Shown here piece after piece: positions 47,621-58,322 of a stretch of DNA of 64,000 nt. Below the pieces are notes generated by a model. That model was given only the letters and a program-made list of their open reading frames with translations, was not told where the DNA came from and did not search any database. How positions within the stretch are numbered: the stretch's first letter is position 1; each line of letters opens with the position of its first letter. Source of the DNA: Chrysomallon squamiferum (lineage: Eukaryota > Mollusca > Gastropoda > Neomphalida > Peltospiridae); contig CM022677.1 in the NCBI GenBank assembly GCA_012295275.1, positions 761,871 to 825,870 of the forward strand, given 5' to 3'. The position numbers were made by a program, and so were the translations under genes.

Positions 47621-47761
47621 TTTTGTTTGTGACTTTATCAATATTTTGTAACAACTTTTGGACACCAAATGCATTATCTAAACGAGTGAAATCGAACAAA
47701 CAAACAACAACAAAGATAATACATAATAATACGGAACAAAAAAAAAAAAAAATCTGGAATG

Positions 47762-47880
47762 ACATCATTGGGGTTTAAGTAACTGAAAATTGGTATTAAA
47801 AGCTTCAAAGTAAATTCAGAAAGGCTAGCTGCAGAGCTGTAGCTATTGGTGTATAAGTAGCGGCACGCGTTTTGAACGAG
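47762..47880 (+). repeat. Leader fragment of the duplicated segment
   Basis: Matches 28053-28166 and 16518-16632, including the TATA-like GTATAAGTAGCGGCACGCG. It precedes element B1 here. Confidence 0.8.
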
Positions 47881-48332
47881 ATCGAATATCTCACAACAGA
47901 CTCTCCACCGTGATGGTCGACATGGTGCAAGCCCGGAAGAGAAGCTGTGAAGAATACTAACGGACGGATTGTGCTTACTGAGCTGAATTCAGAAACGAAA
48001 AAGATACTGTACCATTTCCTTTATTTATTTAGACTTAAATTCTTATTTATATTATTTGTAGGCTTTTGTATTATTGCTACTTTTATTATTTATTTTTTAT
48101 TTTTTTTATTTTTTTACTGTTTGTTCATCTTTTGTCTTTTACTTTCCTGTATCTTAAATAACCGATATATCTTATCTGTATCTCGATCTGAAAGTGAGTT
48201 GCGTTACCTTTAGACTTTTTTTTAATTAATATAGAATTGTCTATATATTTAAAAAATCCAAGCATATTTAAAAAAACAACAAAGAAACAATAACAACAAA
48301 ACAACAACAACCCATACATTTACACAACAAAC
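47881..48332. other. Spacer before B1 ORF1
   Basis: T-rich, possibly B1 5' UTR. No gene supported. Confidence 0.4.
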
Positions 48333-49802
48333 ATGGCAACAAAAAACATGAAAATTTACAGCTCAGGAACAGATAATTCAGACATGGAAACTAGAGTTCG
48401 AAAACGACCCAGGGACAGGAGCCCTAGCTCCGTCGAAAAAACACACAACAGAAAACAAAAGAAAAAAAAAAGACAACACAGTCCAACACACACATTCGGA
48501 CACAGAAGTAACGGAAGAACAAAAAATTATCAACAGAAATCTACACACTTTGGCAAGGCTACGGGAAACAGACACGGAAGACGAAAGCGAACAAAACGCT
48601 TGGAAAATAATTAAAAGAAAAAAACAAAACCTACCCACAGTCGAACCACCATTGCAATACACACAAAAAACCACTCAAACATCGACAAAAAGTTGCGCTA
48701 CTTACTAGAAGCAAATACACATTATTGATAAAACAACAAAAGTGAACAATAATCAAAACGGAAAAGAAATCTACTTCGAAGTAGATACAAAAACACATAA
48801 AACAATCGGTCCCAACATTACCATCTTGGACGAAACATTTGTTGTCAGGGTTTTACCAAAAATAATCCCTGACACAAAACAGACACAGAAAAAAACACCC
48901 ACACCACAACCCAGAAAAACACTGCTCACACAACAGCAGCCAAAACAACTACCAATTACGAAACAACAACAACAACAACCTAAACAAACAACAAAAGCAA
49001 AAGATACAACAAAATATAAATACATTTCAAAAGATTTGGGTTTTTATTACCACTATTCAAACAAACTAGATTTGTTTGAAATGTTCAACAAAGAACAAGT
49101 ACAACAAACAAATTCAACACTAGTCGGTGTGGAAATGTGGAAAAAGCCAAATTACTGGACCACACTGACGTTTAACAGCAAATGAACGAACACAACCATC
49201 ACCATTGATGGCTACAAATATACACTGGCATAAATGAGGCCGCAGTTGCCCAAGTGCGGCCACTGTCAGAAATGGGGGCACATCACAAACCAGAGCACAC
49301 AGAGACACAACCCGAAACATTTAACGTGTAGTTTCTGCGGTGGAAATCACCACAGAAACTCAGGCCTATGCCGGTCTCTGGCAAAATGCGAAAATTGCCA
49401 GGGTCCACACGAATCACACTACAAGATGTGCCCAGCCAAAATAAAAGCAAACAACAACTTTGAACACAACAGGAGAGACAACAAAATATCAACAAAAAAT
49501 TCCAGAAAATGGAACAAAAAACCAAAACCATCATGGAAAAAATGGACCAACACAACAACAAACCGACAGACAATCTGGACAAGGAGGTCAGGATCGCAGA
49601 AATCCATAAAATCATTGTCTGCCTCTCGATAGAGCTTCAAAACATCAGAACCAATCAAGGAAACGGCAATGACGACGCCAAATTGGAACACACAGTATCC
49701 CAAATAATTGAAGACAGCCTGGGCTTCAAAATCCACACAAACGACAAAAGACTAAAACTACACACAGACAGGAGAAATTCTACAAACACCAAACAACAGT
49801 GA
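48333..49802 (+). pseudogene. B1 ORF1, gag-like with CCHC zinc knuckles, frameshifted
   Basis: Expected role: RNA-binding nucleocapsid of the retrotransposon particle. It starts MATKNMKIYSSGTD at 48333 with a basic, low-complexity N-terminus. The frame breaks near 48560 and 48705. It is open at 48742-49185 with a Gln-rich stretch and a globular part (ISKDLGFYYHYSNKLDLFEM), and breaks again near 49185. Three knuckle-like motifs follow: CGHCQKWGHITNQ, CSFCGGNHHRNSGLC and CENCQGPHESHYKMC. A Lys-rich, helical C-terminus is reached by another shift near 49505 and ends at 49802. Confidence 0.75.
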
Positions 49803-49899
49803 ACAAAAACAAAACAAAACAAACAGTAACAGCCATTTACAAACTCTTCACGATAAGCACACAAGAACACAGGCCTCTCCGTTCTTCAATGAACGCTAA

Positions 49900-51504
49900 A
49901 GGCTTCACTCAACAGGCCACGGAGACGAATTACTACACTTCCTGGCCTCCACTACAAACACACCGGACATAATATGTATTCAAGAAACATGGCTGGGACA
50001 TTCCAACAAAAACAACAAAACAACAAAAACCTTTAAGGTCCCCGGGTACCAAAGTCATTACGTCAAGAGATACAACAGCACCCGGGGAGACATCATGACT
50101 CTCGTCAAACAAGACATTCCACACACCAAGCTGAACCGAGCCAAAATTCACGCCAACATAGAAATATTAAGTATCATAGTAGACAACAATCAAAACATCG
50201 ACATAATTATATACAGCCCACCCACTCGCGCACTACACACCATTCAAACCCAAGACTTAAACAAAATGATTACAACAAACAACAAGGTCATTATAGTGGG
50301 CGATATCAACTGTCACAACACCCTATGGGGTGGCTCGACAGACGACAGCCCTGGAATCGTCCTCGAAGATTTCCTAGAGCAAAACCAGCTGGTCTGTTTG
50401 AACGACGGAACATTCACATACACCAGCGACATCAATGGTGGCCAAACCGCCATTGATGTAACATTCACAAGTAAGGACATCGCAGCGCTCTCCGAATGGC
50501 AAGTGCTCGATGAGCTAAACAGCGACCACCACCCGATACTCACCAACTACAACAGCAAGAACACCTTCTCGGACAGATCCATCTTCCCACCGAAATGGAA
50601 CTTCAACAAAGCGGACTGGGAAGGCTTCTACAAAGCATGCAGAAACATCAACACGCAGAACTCCAACGACATCGACGCCTACCGCGCATCAATCACCAAC
50701 ACGATACACTCCATTGCAATCAGATACATACCCAAAACCAGAAAATGCACCGGCAAAATATCCACTCCCTGGTGGACGGAACGCATAGAAAAGAAATGCA
50801 AAGAGAGAAACAAATACAGAAGACAATACAAAAAAGACAGAAATCATTCTACGCACGAAAAATATAAAATATCTAAAAAAGAAGTTTCCAACCTAACACT
50901 CACAGCGAAACAAGAACACTGGGAACTTTTTTGCAACAACATCGACCACAAAACATCAGTCAAAAACATGTGTGTCAAAGTTAAAAACATCCAAGGCAAA
51001 AAAACACACAGAATCAACACTCTCGGCAAAAACAACATCGCATTCACAGACAAGCAAAAAGCAAATCTACTCAGCCAAACCTTCGCCAAGTCCAGCAGCA
51101 ATTCGAACTTCCCACTGAAATTCGCAAAGAAACCACTGGACAACCAAGCAAACGGTGAACACTCCGCAGACAGAGAAAACATGAAATACAATCAACTATT
51201 TAACATCAGCGAATTAAAACATGCACTCAAAAACAAGAAAAGTACAGCCACGGGGCCAGATAAAATAAGCTACACAATACTACAACACCTACCAGACGAA
51301 GCACTACTCGTCATATTCGATCTTTACAACGCAATATGGACCACCGGCAAGATTCCAACAAACTGGAAAAACGCCGAGTGTTTCAGCTTGCCCAAACCAC
51401 ACAAAGATCACTCACTACCCAACAGCTACAGGCCGATCACGCTGACGTCACACATGTGCAAAACATTGGAAACAATGATCAACACACGCCTGAACCAGCA
51501 TTAA
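49900..51504 (+). pseudogene. B1 ORF2 5' part: endonuclease and start of RT
   Basis: Open from about 49900 (HSTGHGDELLHFLAS). Endonuclease residues are visible: the Glu in CIQETWLG, Asp/Asn in VGDINCHNTLWGG, and NSDHHPIL. The linker contains TPWWTERIEKKCKERNKYR, then STATGPDKISYTILQHLP and NSYRPITLTSHMCKTLETM of the RT. There is no intact start: a stop and probable one-base loss lie near 49895. The frame ends after NTRLNQH (51504), where B2 continues LNDNN. Confidence 0.82.
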
Positions 51505-51529
51505 CGACAACAATTTAATCAGCAAATTT

Positions 51530-53001
51530 CAAAGCGGCTTCAGGAAGAAACACAGCACAAACAACCAGATCACCTGCCTGCAAACATCCATCAATCAATC
51601 TTCTAGGAAATCAAAAAAAGTCATAGCAGTTTTTTTAGACATTGAAAAAGCATTCGACATGGTATGGAGGGAACACTGCTCGTTAAATTAATCAACAACA
51701 ACATCAAAGGCAACATGTTCAACTTTATTAAAGACTTTATTAACAACAGAACCATAGCAGTCAAAGTAAACGGTCACACCTCAGAGAAAACGACAATCGA
51801 AAACGGCATCCCCCAAGGATCCGTGATCTCGCCAACACTCTTCAACATCTACATCAACGACATCGTCACAGCACTCGACAAACAAGACAACGCCAGAAAT
51901 CCACCAAAGGAACCAATCAATACAGCACTCTTTGCAGACGACTGCGCCTTTTGGTGTGCAGGCAGATCGACCGCAGCAATACAGAAACAAATACAAAAAT
52001 ACTTAAACAACATAAACGACTGGATGTTGAAATGGGGAAACAAGATTTCTCTTTCCAAAACAACATGCCTCCTGTTCAACAAGAAATCAGACAACAGCAA
52101 GATCACACTCAACATCGACAACAATGTCATAACACAAACAAAGACATTCAAATTTCAACTTCCGATGCCACATACACAACATAATTGCATCCTGCTAAAA
52201 AACAATCAATCTTCTAAAGCTAATTTCCGGAACCAGTTGGGGAGCAACGAGTCAACGCTGATTTTGATACACAAAGCGTGTATTCTCTCCAAGCTCGACT
52301 ACGGAGCCACGGCTTATTCGAATGCTCCCAAACTCTATTTAAAAAAACTACACACAATTCAATGAAGTGCCCTCAGGGTGATCGGCCACCTGCCAAACAC
52401 AACACCATCCGACAGCCTTCTGTCGGAATACAGCATCCAATCACTAAAATACAGAAGAAAACTGCAACTACTAAAATACAACCTGAAAATACACACACTC
52501 AACACAGACCACCCGGTCAAGGATCTGGTCCCCGACCAACAAAGGATAGGACAACTCTTTAAAGCGCATAGTCTACTGCTATCGAATTTCCCGACAACAG
52601 CTAGCGAAATCGAAAGGGAAACAGGAATAGGGGAAATGCCACTGCCGGCATACCACAAAGAAACAAAACCAACAATAAACACACCTTTCCTGATCAAAAG
52701 AGAAACTGACAAAACAGAGATCCCACCGTTCAAAAAAGCCATTTTTTTGGCAGCAGCAAACGACCACTACAAACAACACACGCACATCTACACTGACGGA
52801 TCCAAAAACCCAGACAACGGGAGAGTAGGATTCGCCTTCATAGCCCAAGATCACACAAACAAACGAACATGCATACAATTCGGCCGTATCAGAAATCACC
52901 TTTCGGTGTATACGGCCGAATTGGTAGCCATCATCAGAGCCATGCTGTGGGTAAAACACAACAACAACAAACACACAGTCATATTCTCGGACAGTCCGTG
53001 A
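51530..53001 (+). pseudogene. B1 ORF2 3' part: RT palm and truncated RNase H
   Basis: VFLDIEKAFDMVW precedes a two-base loss near 51675. Then NGIPQGSVISPTLFN, LFADDCAFWCAG and KTTCLLFNKKSDNSKITLN follow, with a TGA after KLHTIQ at 52363. RNase H reads YTDGSKNPDNGRVG, VYTAELVAIIRAMLW and VIFSDSP then TGA, the same premature end as B2 and B3. Confidence 0.83.
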
Positions 53002-53004
53002 TTT

Positions 53005-53415
53005 TATCTCAGTACAGTCCGGATACAATAAGGTAATAACAACAACAACAAAATGGAAATGAAAATACATTCACTATCGCGCCGTCGTGATCTCGCAATT
53101 CAATTTTACGTTGGAAGATCCCTTTTTCGAACAGGCACGCGCACACACACAGGCGCGTTCTGAAATAACAAACATACGTACACACACAATCAGACATACA
53201 CAACACGGTCACTCCAAAACCTGCGCCCACGCACACACTCGCTACCGATGACAATTGGATCTTGCTGTTGCTCTTAAAATAAGAAAGAAAGAAAGAAAGA
53301 AAGAAACGAAGAAAGTAAGAAAGAAACAAACGAAGAAAGTAAGAAAGAAAGAAAGAAAGAAAGAAAAGAAAAGAAAAGAAAAGAAAAGAAAAGAAAAAAA
53401 AAAAAAAAAAGGCAT
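53005..53415. repeat. Family B tail and (GAAA)n tract, B1
   Basis: 53076-53230 matches the tails after B2 and B3. From 53278 a (GAAA)n/(AAG)n tract leads into poly-A next to the 5S gene. Confidence 0.85.
53394..53410 (-). terminator. Pol III T-run terminator of the 5S gene
   Basis: On the minus strand the 5S 3' end is followed by ATGCC and then 17 T, a strong RNA polymerase III termination signal. Confidence 0.75.
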
Positions 53416-53533
53416 GTCTACGGCACTCGGTGTTCCCAGGCGGTCACCCATCCAAGTACTGTCCGAGCCCTGCGTTGCTTAACTTCGGTGATCGGATGAG
53501 AACCGGTGTTTTCAACGTGGTGTGGCCGTAGAC
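53416..53533 (-). rRNA. 5S ribosomal RNA
   Basis: 118 nt. The minus strand begins GTCTACGGCCACACCACG and ends GAGTGCCGTAGAC. The first and last nine bases are perfectly complementary (GTCTACGGC with GCCGTAGAC), forming helix I. The internal Pol III promoter is recognisable: box A (GAAGTTAAGCAACG) and box C (CTTGGATGGGTGACCGCCTG). A T-run terminator follows. Several substitutions from the usual metazoan consensus (CTCATCC for CTCGTCC, GCAGGGCTCGG for GTCGGGCCCGG) suggest a variant or early pseudogene. It is single here, and the homologous spacer after B2 (40420) lacks it. Confidence 0.93.
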
Positions 53534-53618
53534 GATCGCTTTAACGAACCGAGGTCTATTTATCTTTGTTGTTCTTATTGTCGTTCTTATCGCTAAATAA
53601 CGATGACGATGGCAACAA

Positions 53619-53671
<53 letters not shown>

Positions 53672-53947
53672 GTAAATGAAAAAAAGAATAAATAAAATAA
53701 AATAAAAACATGACAAAAAAAAAAGAAGATAAAAACATGAGGAAAAAAAAAAAAAAAAAAAAGAAAGAAAAAAAAGAATTAAAAAAATAAAAAATAATAA
53801 AAGAAAAGAAAAGAAAAATAAAGAAATAAAAAAAGAAAAATAAAGCGCTGGCAGTATTCGATCTTCTTGTTCTTCTACTCGAAGAAAGAAAGAAAGAAAG
53901 CGCCATGCGTGTGTGTGTGTCTGTGCATCTACGGTACTGTACTATAC

Positions 53948-54034
<87 letters not shown>

Positions 54035-54200
54035 CGGTAATGATAATAATAGAAAGGTTTCGTACTTATCCTGTGTTCACGAGTCATTTTTCACGAAATT
54101 AGCATTTTGGCTGTTGTTGTTGTTGTTGGTGGTGGTGGTGCTGCTGCTGTTGTTGTTGTTGTTGTTGTTGTTGTGAACAGCATTTCGTCTTTCGTGGTGA
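53534..54200. repeat. Spacer upstream of 5S gene with microsatellites
   Basis: (AAT)n at 53621-53670, poly-A rich 53716-53850, (AAT)n at 53949-53993, (AGT)n at 53996-54034 and (TTG)n at 54114-54172. 53540-54106 matches 40420-40996. AAATAGACC lies about 25-35 bases upstream of the 5S start and could serve as a TATA-like element. Confidence 0.8.
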
Positions 54201-54376
54201 TGGACTGTAAATTGTGTCACTGTCAATAATTTTTTTATTTTTTTTTATATTTAATTTTTGTGCAGTCTTTAAGGCGAAATTGACATCGGTAGCGAGTACC
54301 GAGACCCAGTTTCCTAACGTTCGTCTCACCGTTGCCATGGGAACCGATCTCAGTTCAGCTCCGTTCGGCTACACTC

Positions 54377-54410
54377 GGGTAGGGTCGGGTCGGGTCACGT
54401 CGGGTCGGGT
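54377..54410 (+). other. G-quadruplex-capable GGGTC repeat
   Basis: GGGTAGGGTCGGGTCGGGT gives four G3 runs with two-base loops; two more G3 runs follow. It lies in the loop of the spaced inverted repeat. Confidence 0.7.
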
Positions 54411-54449
54411 CGACTGCACTCCACTCCACTGCCTATTATTATTACTGTT

Positions 54450-54486
54450 GTTGTTGTTGTTGTTGTTAATTATTATTATTATTATG

Positions 54487-54520
<34 letters not shown>
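54450..54520. repeat. (TTG)n and (ATT)n microsatellites
   Basis: TTG units at 54448-54466, then ATT units to 54520. Confidence 0.9.
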
Positions 54521-55087
54521 TTTTAAGTTCATTAGTCACTATTTGGTATAAATGATGAAAATTCTGTAAATAAGCAATGTGAGAATTCAGCTGAAAGAAA
54601 AAGATTTTTACTTATAAAAGTTGAACTTAATAAAAATATAGGTGATGCTCTATAATGGACCCAGTGTAGTTTATACATTCCAGGTTTACTGGTACCAGCC
54701 TTTCCTAGTAATAAAGTATAACAATATTTTCAAAAGTGGGTCTCGGAACTTACTACCGATGTCAGTATCACCTTAAAGACTGCAGAAAAAAAATTAAAAA
54801 AATAAAATAAACAAAATAAATAAAGAAAGAAAGAAAGAAAGAAATATTAAGAAAAAAGATAATTTGAAAAAAAAATAAAAAATTAAATAAATAAATAAAA
54901 CTATGACGAGAGAAAAGGAAAAAAGCCGCCGAGTTTCATCCGTCCACTGTCAATTTTATTGTTGTTGTTGTTTTTATTATTATTGCTGCTGTTGTTTTTA
55001 TCATTATCATCATCATTATTATTATTATAATTATTATTATTCTCATCCTTATTATTATTATTAATAGTTTTTGTTTGTTTGTTTAAT

Positions 55088-55126
<39 letters not shown>

Positions 55127-55189
55127 GTTACTTGCTTATTTTCTAAATGACTAAAAAAAAAAAAAATAATAATAAAATAAATGAAAAGG

Positions 55190-55300
55190 AAACATTGAAA
55201 TTGAAATGCATTATTAATCGCGCCGTCGTGATGTGCCAATTCAGTTTTACATTGGAAGACACCTTTTTCAAACCGACGCACGCACGCACGCACGCGTTGA
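55190..55300. repeat. Family B tail fragment
   Basis: CGCGCCGTCGTGATGTGCCA and the following TTCAGTTTTACATTGGAAGA match the tails after B1-B3, then (ACGC)n. A block at 54904-54950 matches 39806-39852, so tail parts are rearranged here. Confidence 0.75.
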
Positions 55301-55310
55301 AAATTACACC

Positions 55311-56102
55311 ACTGGCAATTTTTTTCTTAATACAATAACATCAAACTGAGATTTTTTATTCTATTTTTTTTTTTAACCTTTTTTTTTTTATTATTTATTT
55401 ATTTGATTTCAGTTCTTTAAAGTGCACTAAATCATTATTTTGTTTCCTAGTCGTTTTTGTTTTTGAAGAAATTCTTATTTCTATTATTTTGTTGTTTAGT
55501 TTTTGTTTAATTTAAGGGTTTTTGAGGTGGGATTTTGATTATGTTCTTTCTTGGGATTTTCTGAAACACATTTTGGACATTGTCAACTGTTTAAAGAAGC
55601 AAAAGTTTGATGTGATGGTGTGTTGAGTTTTCCAGTTTGCAGATACTTTAAAGAATGATAAGATATGAATATATACAAAAGTCTTTTAAGGCTTGAAATT
55701 GTCGTATATTTCAGATTGTGACTGTTCTGTCTGTGTAGCAGATAACTGAAGATCATTGTGAATTCCAGATCACCTCATTATTAACTCTGTCAGACAATTT
55801 CTGTGTTCAAAAAGTTTACTGAGGCCTTGTGTTATATATTTCTTCAGAATTCAGTTCTAATATCATTTACATAATCTATGTTGAGACTGTAACTGAAATG
55901 CACTGAAACTAAAATGATCCTCTTGATTGTAATCACCAAAAATAACAGTAATTTTATTACTTTCTAATTTAACTACATGTTGTTTTCATACCCTTGTGTT
56001 ATTGTATTTATTCATCAAAGGACTGTTTAAAAGAATTTTTTTTTATTATTTGCTGACAGATTAAACAAATGTTTAAAGGGAACTTTCTTAATAATAATAA
56101 TA

Positions 56103-56143
<41 letters not shown>

Positions 56144-57472
56144 CATATGGAACATTATTTCATAGCCATTTACCTACAATAAAAGAAAAAAAACCCAAGC
56201 CAACTGTTTGTCATGACAGAAATTGTTTTACTCATATATTTATGATGCAATATTTTCCATGTAAATATGAAGTTAAAACTGATAACTTTACAGAAATAAG
56301 TTTATATTCCATTTATTAAATATAAATTCTGTATTTCAACTATTTAAATATATATTCATGTGAAATTATGTCGAAATACATGGTTTGAAAAATTTCTGCT
56401 TTATTTTGTTATCTTTTTATAATCAAAGTAGACCATTCTGAATTAATATATTAAGGCATGTATTATTCATGTGCAAATATACCAATTCTGATGTACTGTG
56501 GTATGAGTTACCTCACTTGTTCTGTTTGGTTCACACAATGAAACTTCACACCATGTCTGATTACAGTTCGGTGACATGACATAAATTCTAAATTACTGGG
56601 TGCTCAATTTTGAGGGGGTTGGTGTTTCAGAGACCTTTACTTTGTTGTGTTACATCAGTAACCAGGTCCACTGAGGAGGTTTGATCATGGAAACCAAGTT
56701 CATCAGATCATCTAAACTCTACTCCAGTATATCAAATACCATGTATGTTGCTAACCTTAATATATTACTACATATCACAAAATGGAAATCAAATTTTATT
56801 ACAGAATGGTTCCTTTCTCTCCAATTTATTTATTATTATTTATTTATCATAAGAAGGATGTTGCTTAAATGTGATAGATCCTGTATTTAAATAAAATATT
56901 GAATACACTGAATAAGATATTTTATTATTATTATTATTTTCGTTTTTTTTTGTTGTTTTTTTGAAATATAATAATGAATTTAAAAAAAAGTGGAATTAAG
57001 TTAAATCTAGGTTTACGTAACCATGATTTGCACAAATGGCCTTTCAGGTTCCAGGTATTTGAAAAAAGTAATACAAACAGTATTTATTTACTTTTATTAC
57101 AAAGTGTCTTGATATGGGTGACAAAATGTATAGCAAAGCCTACATAATTGTAAATAGAAAAAAAAAATAGCATGATACAAATATCACACAATTTATTATA
57201 ATCTCAACAAATCACAAGTGTGACAGTTCATTTAATTTGTACACATATCTGAATTTTTCTCTGATGGTCTGAGACAAAACTGATTCTCTTCAGGAAGCAG
57301 CAAAATTTATAAAAAAAAACACATTCTGAAACATGTTTGTCCCTTGTTCTTGCAAAGATCAGTTAAAAAAACAACAACTCAGCAACAGCAACAAAAAATT
57401 TAAATTACAAATTATCTTATTTATTTATTTATTTATTTTGGACTATTGAGTCCTTCTTGCAGAAAGTCTAAA
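55311..57472. other. AT-rich stretch, no gene recognised
   Basis: Contains (AAT)n at 56091-56143 and (TTA)n near 56923-56938. Probably intergenic or intronic. Confidence 0.5.
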
Positions 57473-57650
57473 AGAAATGCATTGGAATTTCACAGACTTC
57501 CAGAGAGAATGTCTTATGAAATTCTTACCTTCACCGACAGTAAAAATGTTGGATGTAGAAATGAGTATCTACATCATGATACAGAACATCATGGTGGGTG
57601 ACAGCTGTTTATTGCCTTTAATAAGATCCATCATGCAAAAAACAAACTAA
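57473..57650 (+). CDS. Candidate exon, unrecognised
   Basis: Acceptor TCCTTCTTGCAG (57461-57472), then 58 open codons: SLKEMHWNFTDFQRECLMKF, then LPSPTVKMLDVEMSIYI and DSCLLPLIRSIMQKTN, ending TAA at 57648-57650. Composition is unlike the flanking AT tracts. It would be a terminal exon. No family recognised. Confidence 0.3.
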
Positions 57651-58322
57651 TTATTTACGTTATTTCTTTTAAATAATAATAATATATATATGTGTGTGTG
57701 CAAAAAATTTGATTGCTTTCATTTTCTCTCACAGAAAATATTTAAAAATTAAAAAAGAAATTAAATAAATTAAAAATTTGTAAAATTATATAAAAAGTCA
57801 TTATACGATTTTATTGTTTATAAAATAATAATCAAATTCATGTATTAACTACAAATAGCTTAAAAATTCAGTTCTAGTTACTCAAATCAACTTAGTAAAT
57901 TTTGAAATAAAATTGAACTACATATGGAATGATAAAATAATAAATAAATAAATAATTGTATTTTTAAAAAGAAACAAAAATTAAACTAGAGCAAAGTGAG
58001 ATGATGACAGTAAATAAAGTTTAGCAAAAAAAACCTTAGTTTTACAATTTTTTCATTTCTTATTTATTTATTTTCTTATTCTTTTTATATTTTTCTTCTT
58101 CTTCTTCTTATTATTATTACTATTATTATTATTATTATTATTATTATACCTTTTTTTGTTCTTGGCATGACAATGTATGTGACGATAAATAAATAAATAA
58201 ACAAATAAACAAATAAAGAGTATTTTTTTTTATTATTCGGAGTCAATACATCTACTGGTTATTACACATTTATGTTGAATTGAAAAGGAAAAACAATAGC
58301 AAACACTTGATCAGACACTTAC
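57651..58322. other. AT-rich spacer with (ATT)n
   Basis: (TTC)n then (ATT)n at 58097-58147; (AAAT)n near 58181-58213. No gene seen. Confidence 0.5.

Larger units (their letters stand above)
48200..53040 (+). mobile_element. Non-LTR retrotransposon family B, copy B1, longest copy
   Basis: I-superfamily-like layout: gag-like ORF1 with CCHC knuckles, then ORF2 with endonuclease, RT and a truncated RNase H. It ends in (AAC)n at 53035-53052. The 5' boundary is uncertain. Confidence 0.85.
54261..54784. repeat. Spaced inverted repeat, 48-bp arms
   Basis: 54261-54308 (TGCAGTCTTTAAGG to CCGAGACCCA) is the reverse complement of 54737-54784 with about six mismatches. The loop is about 430 bases. Confidence 0.85.
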
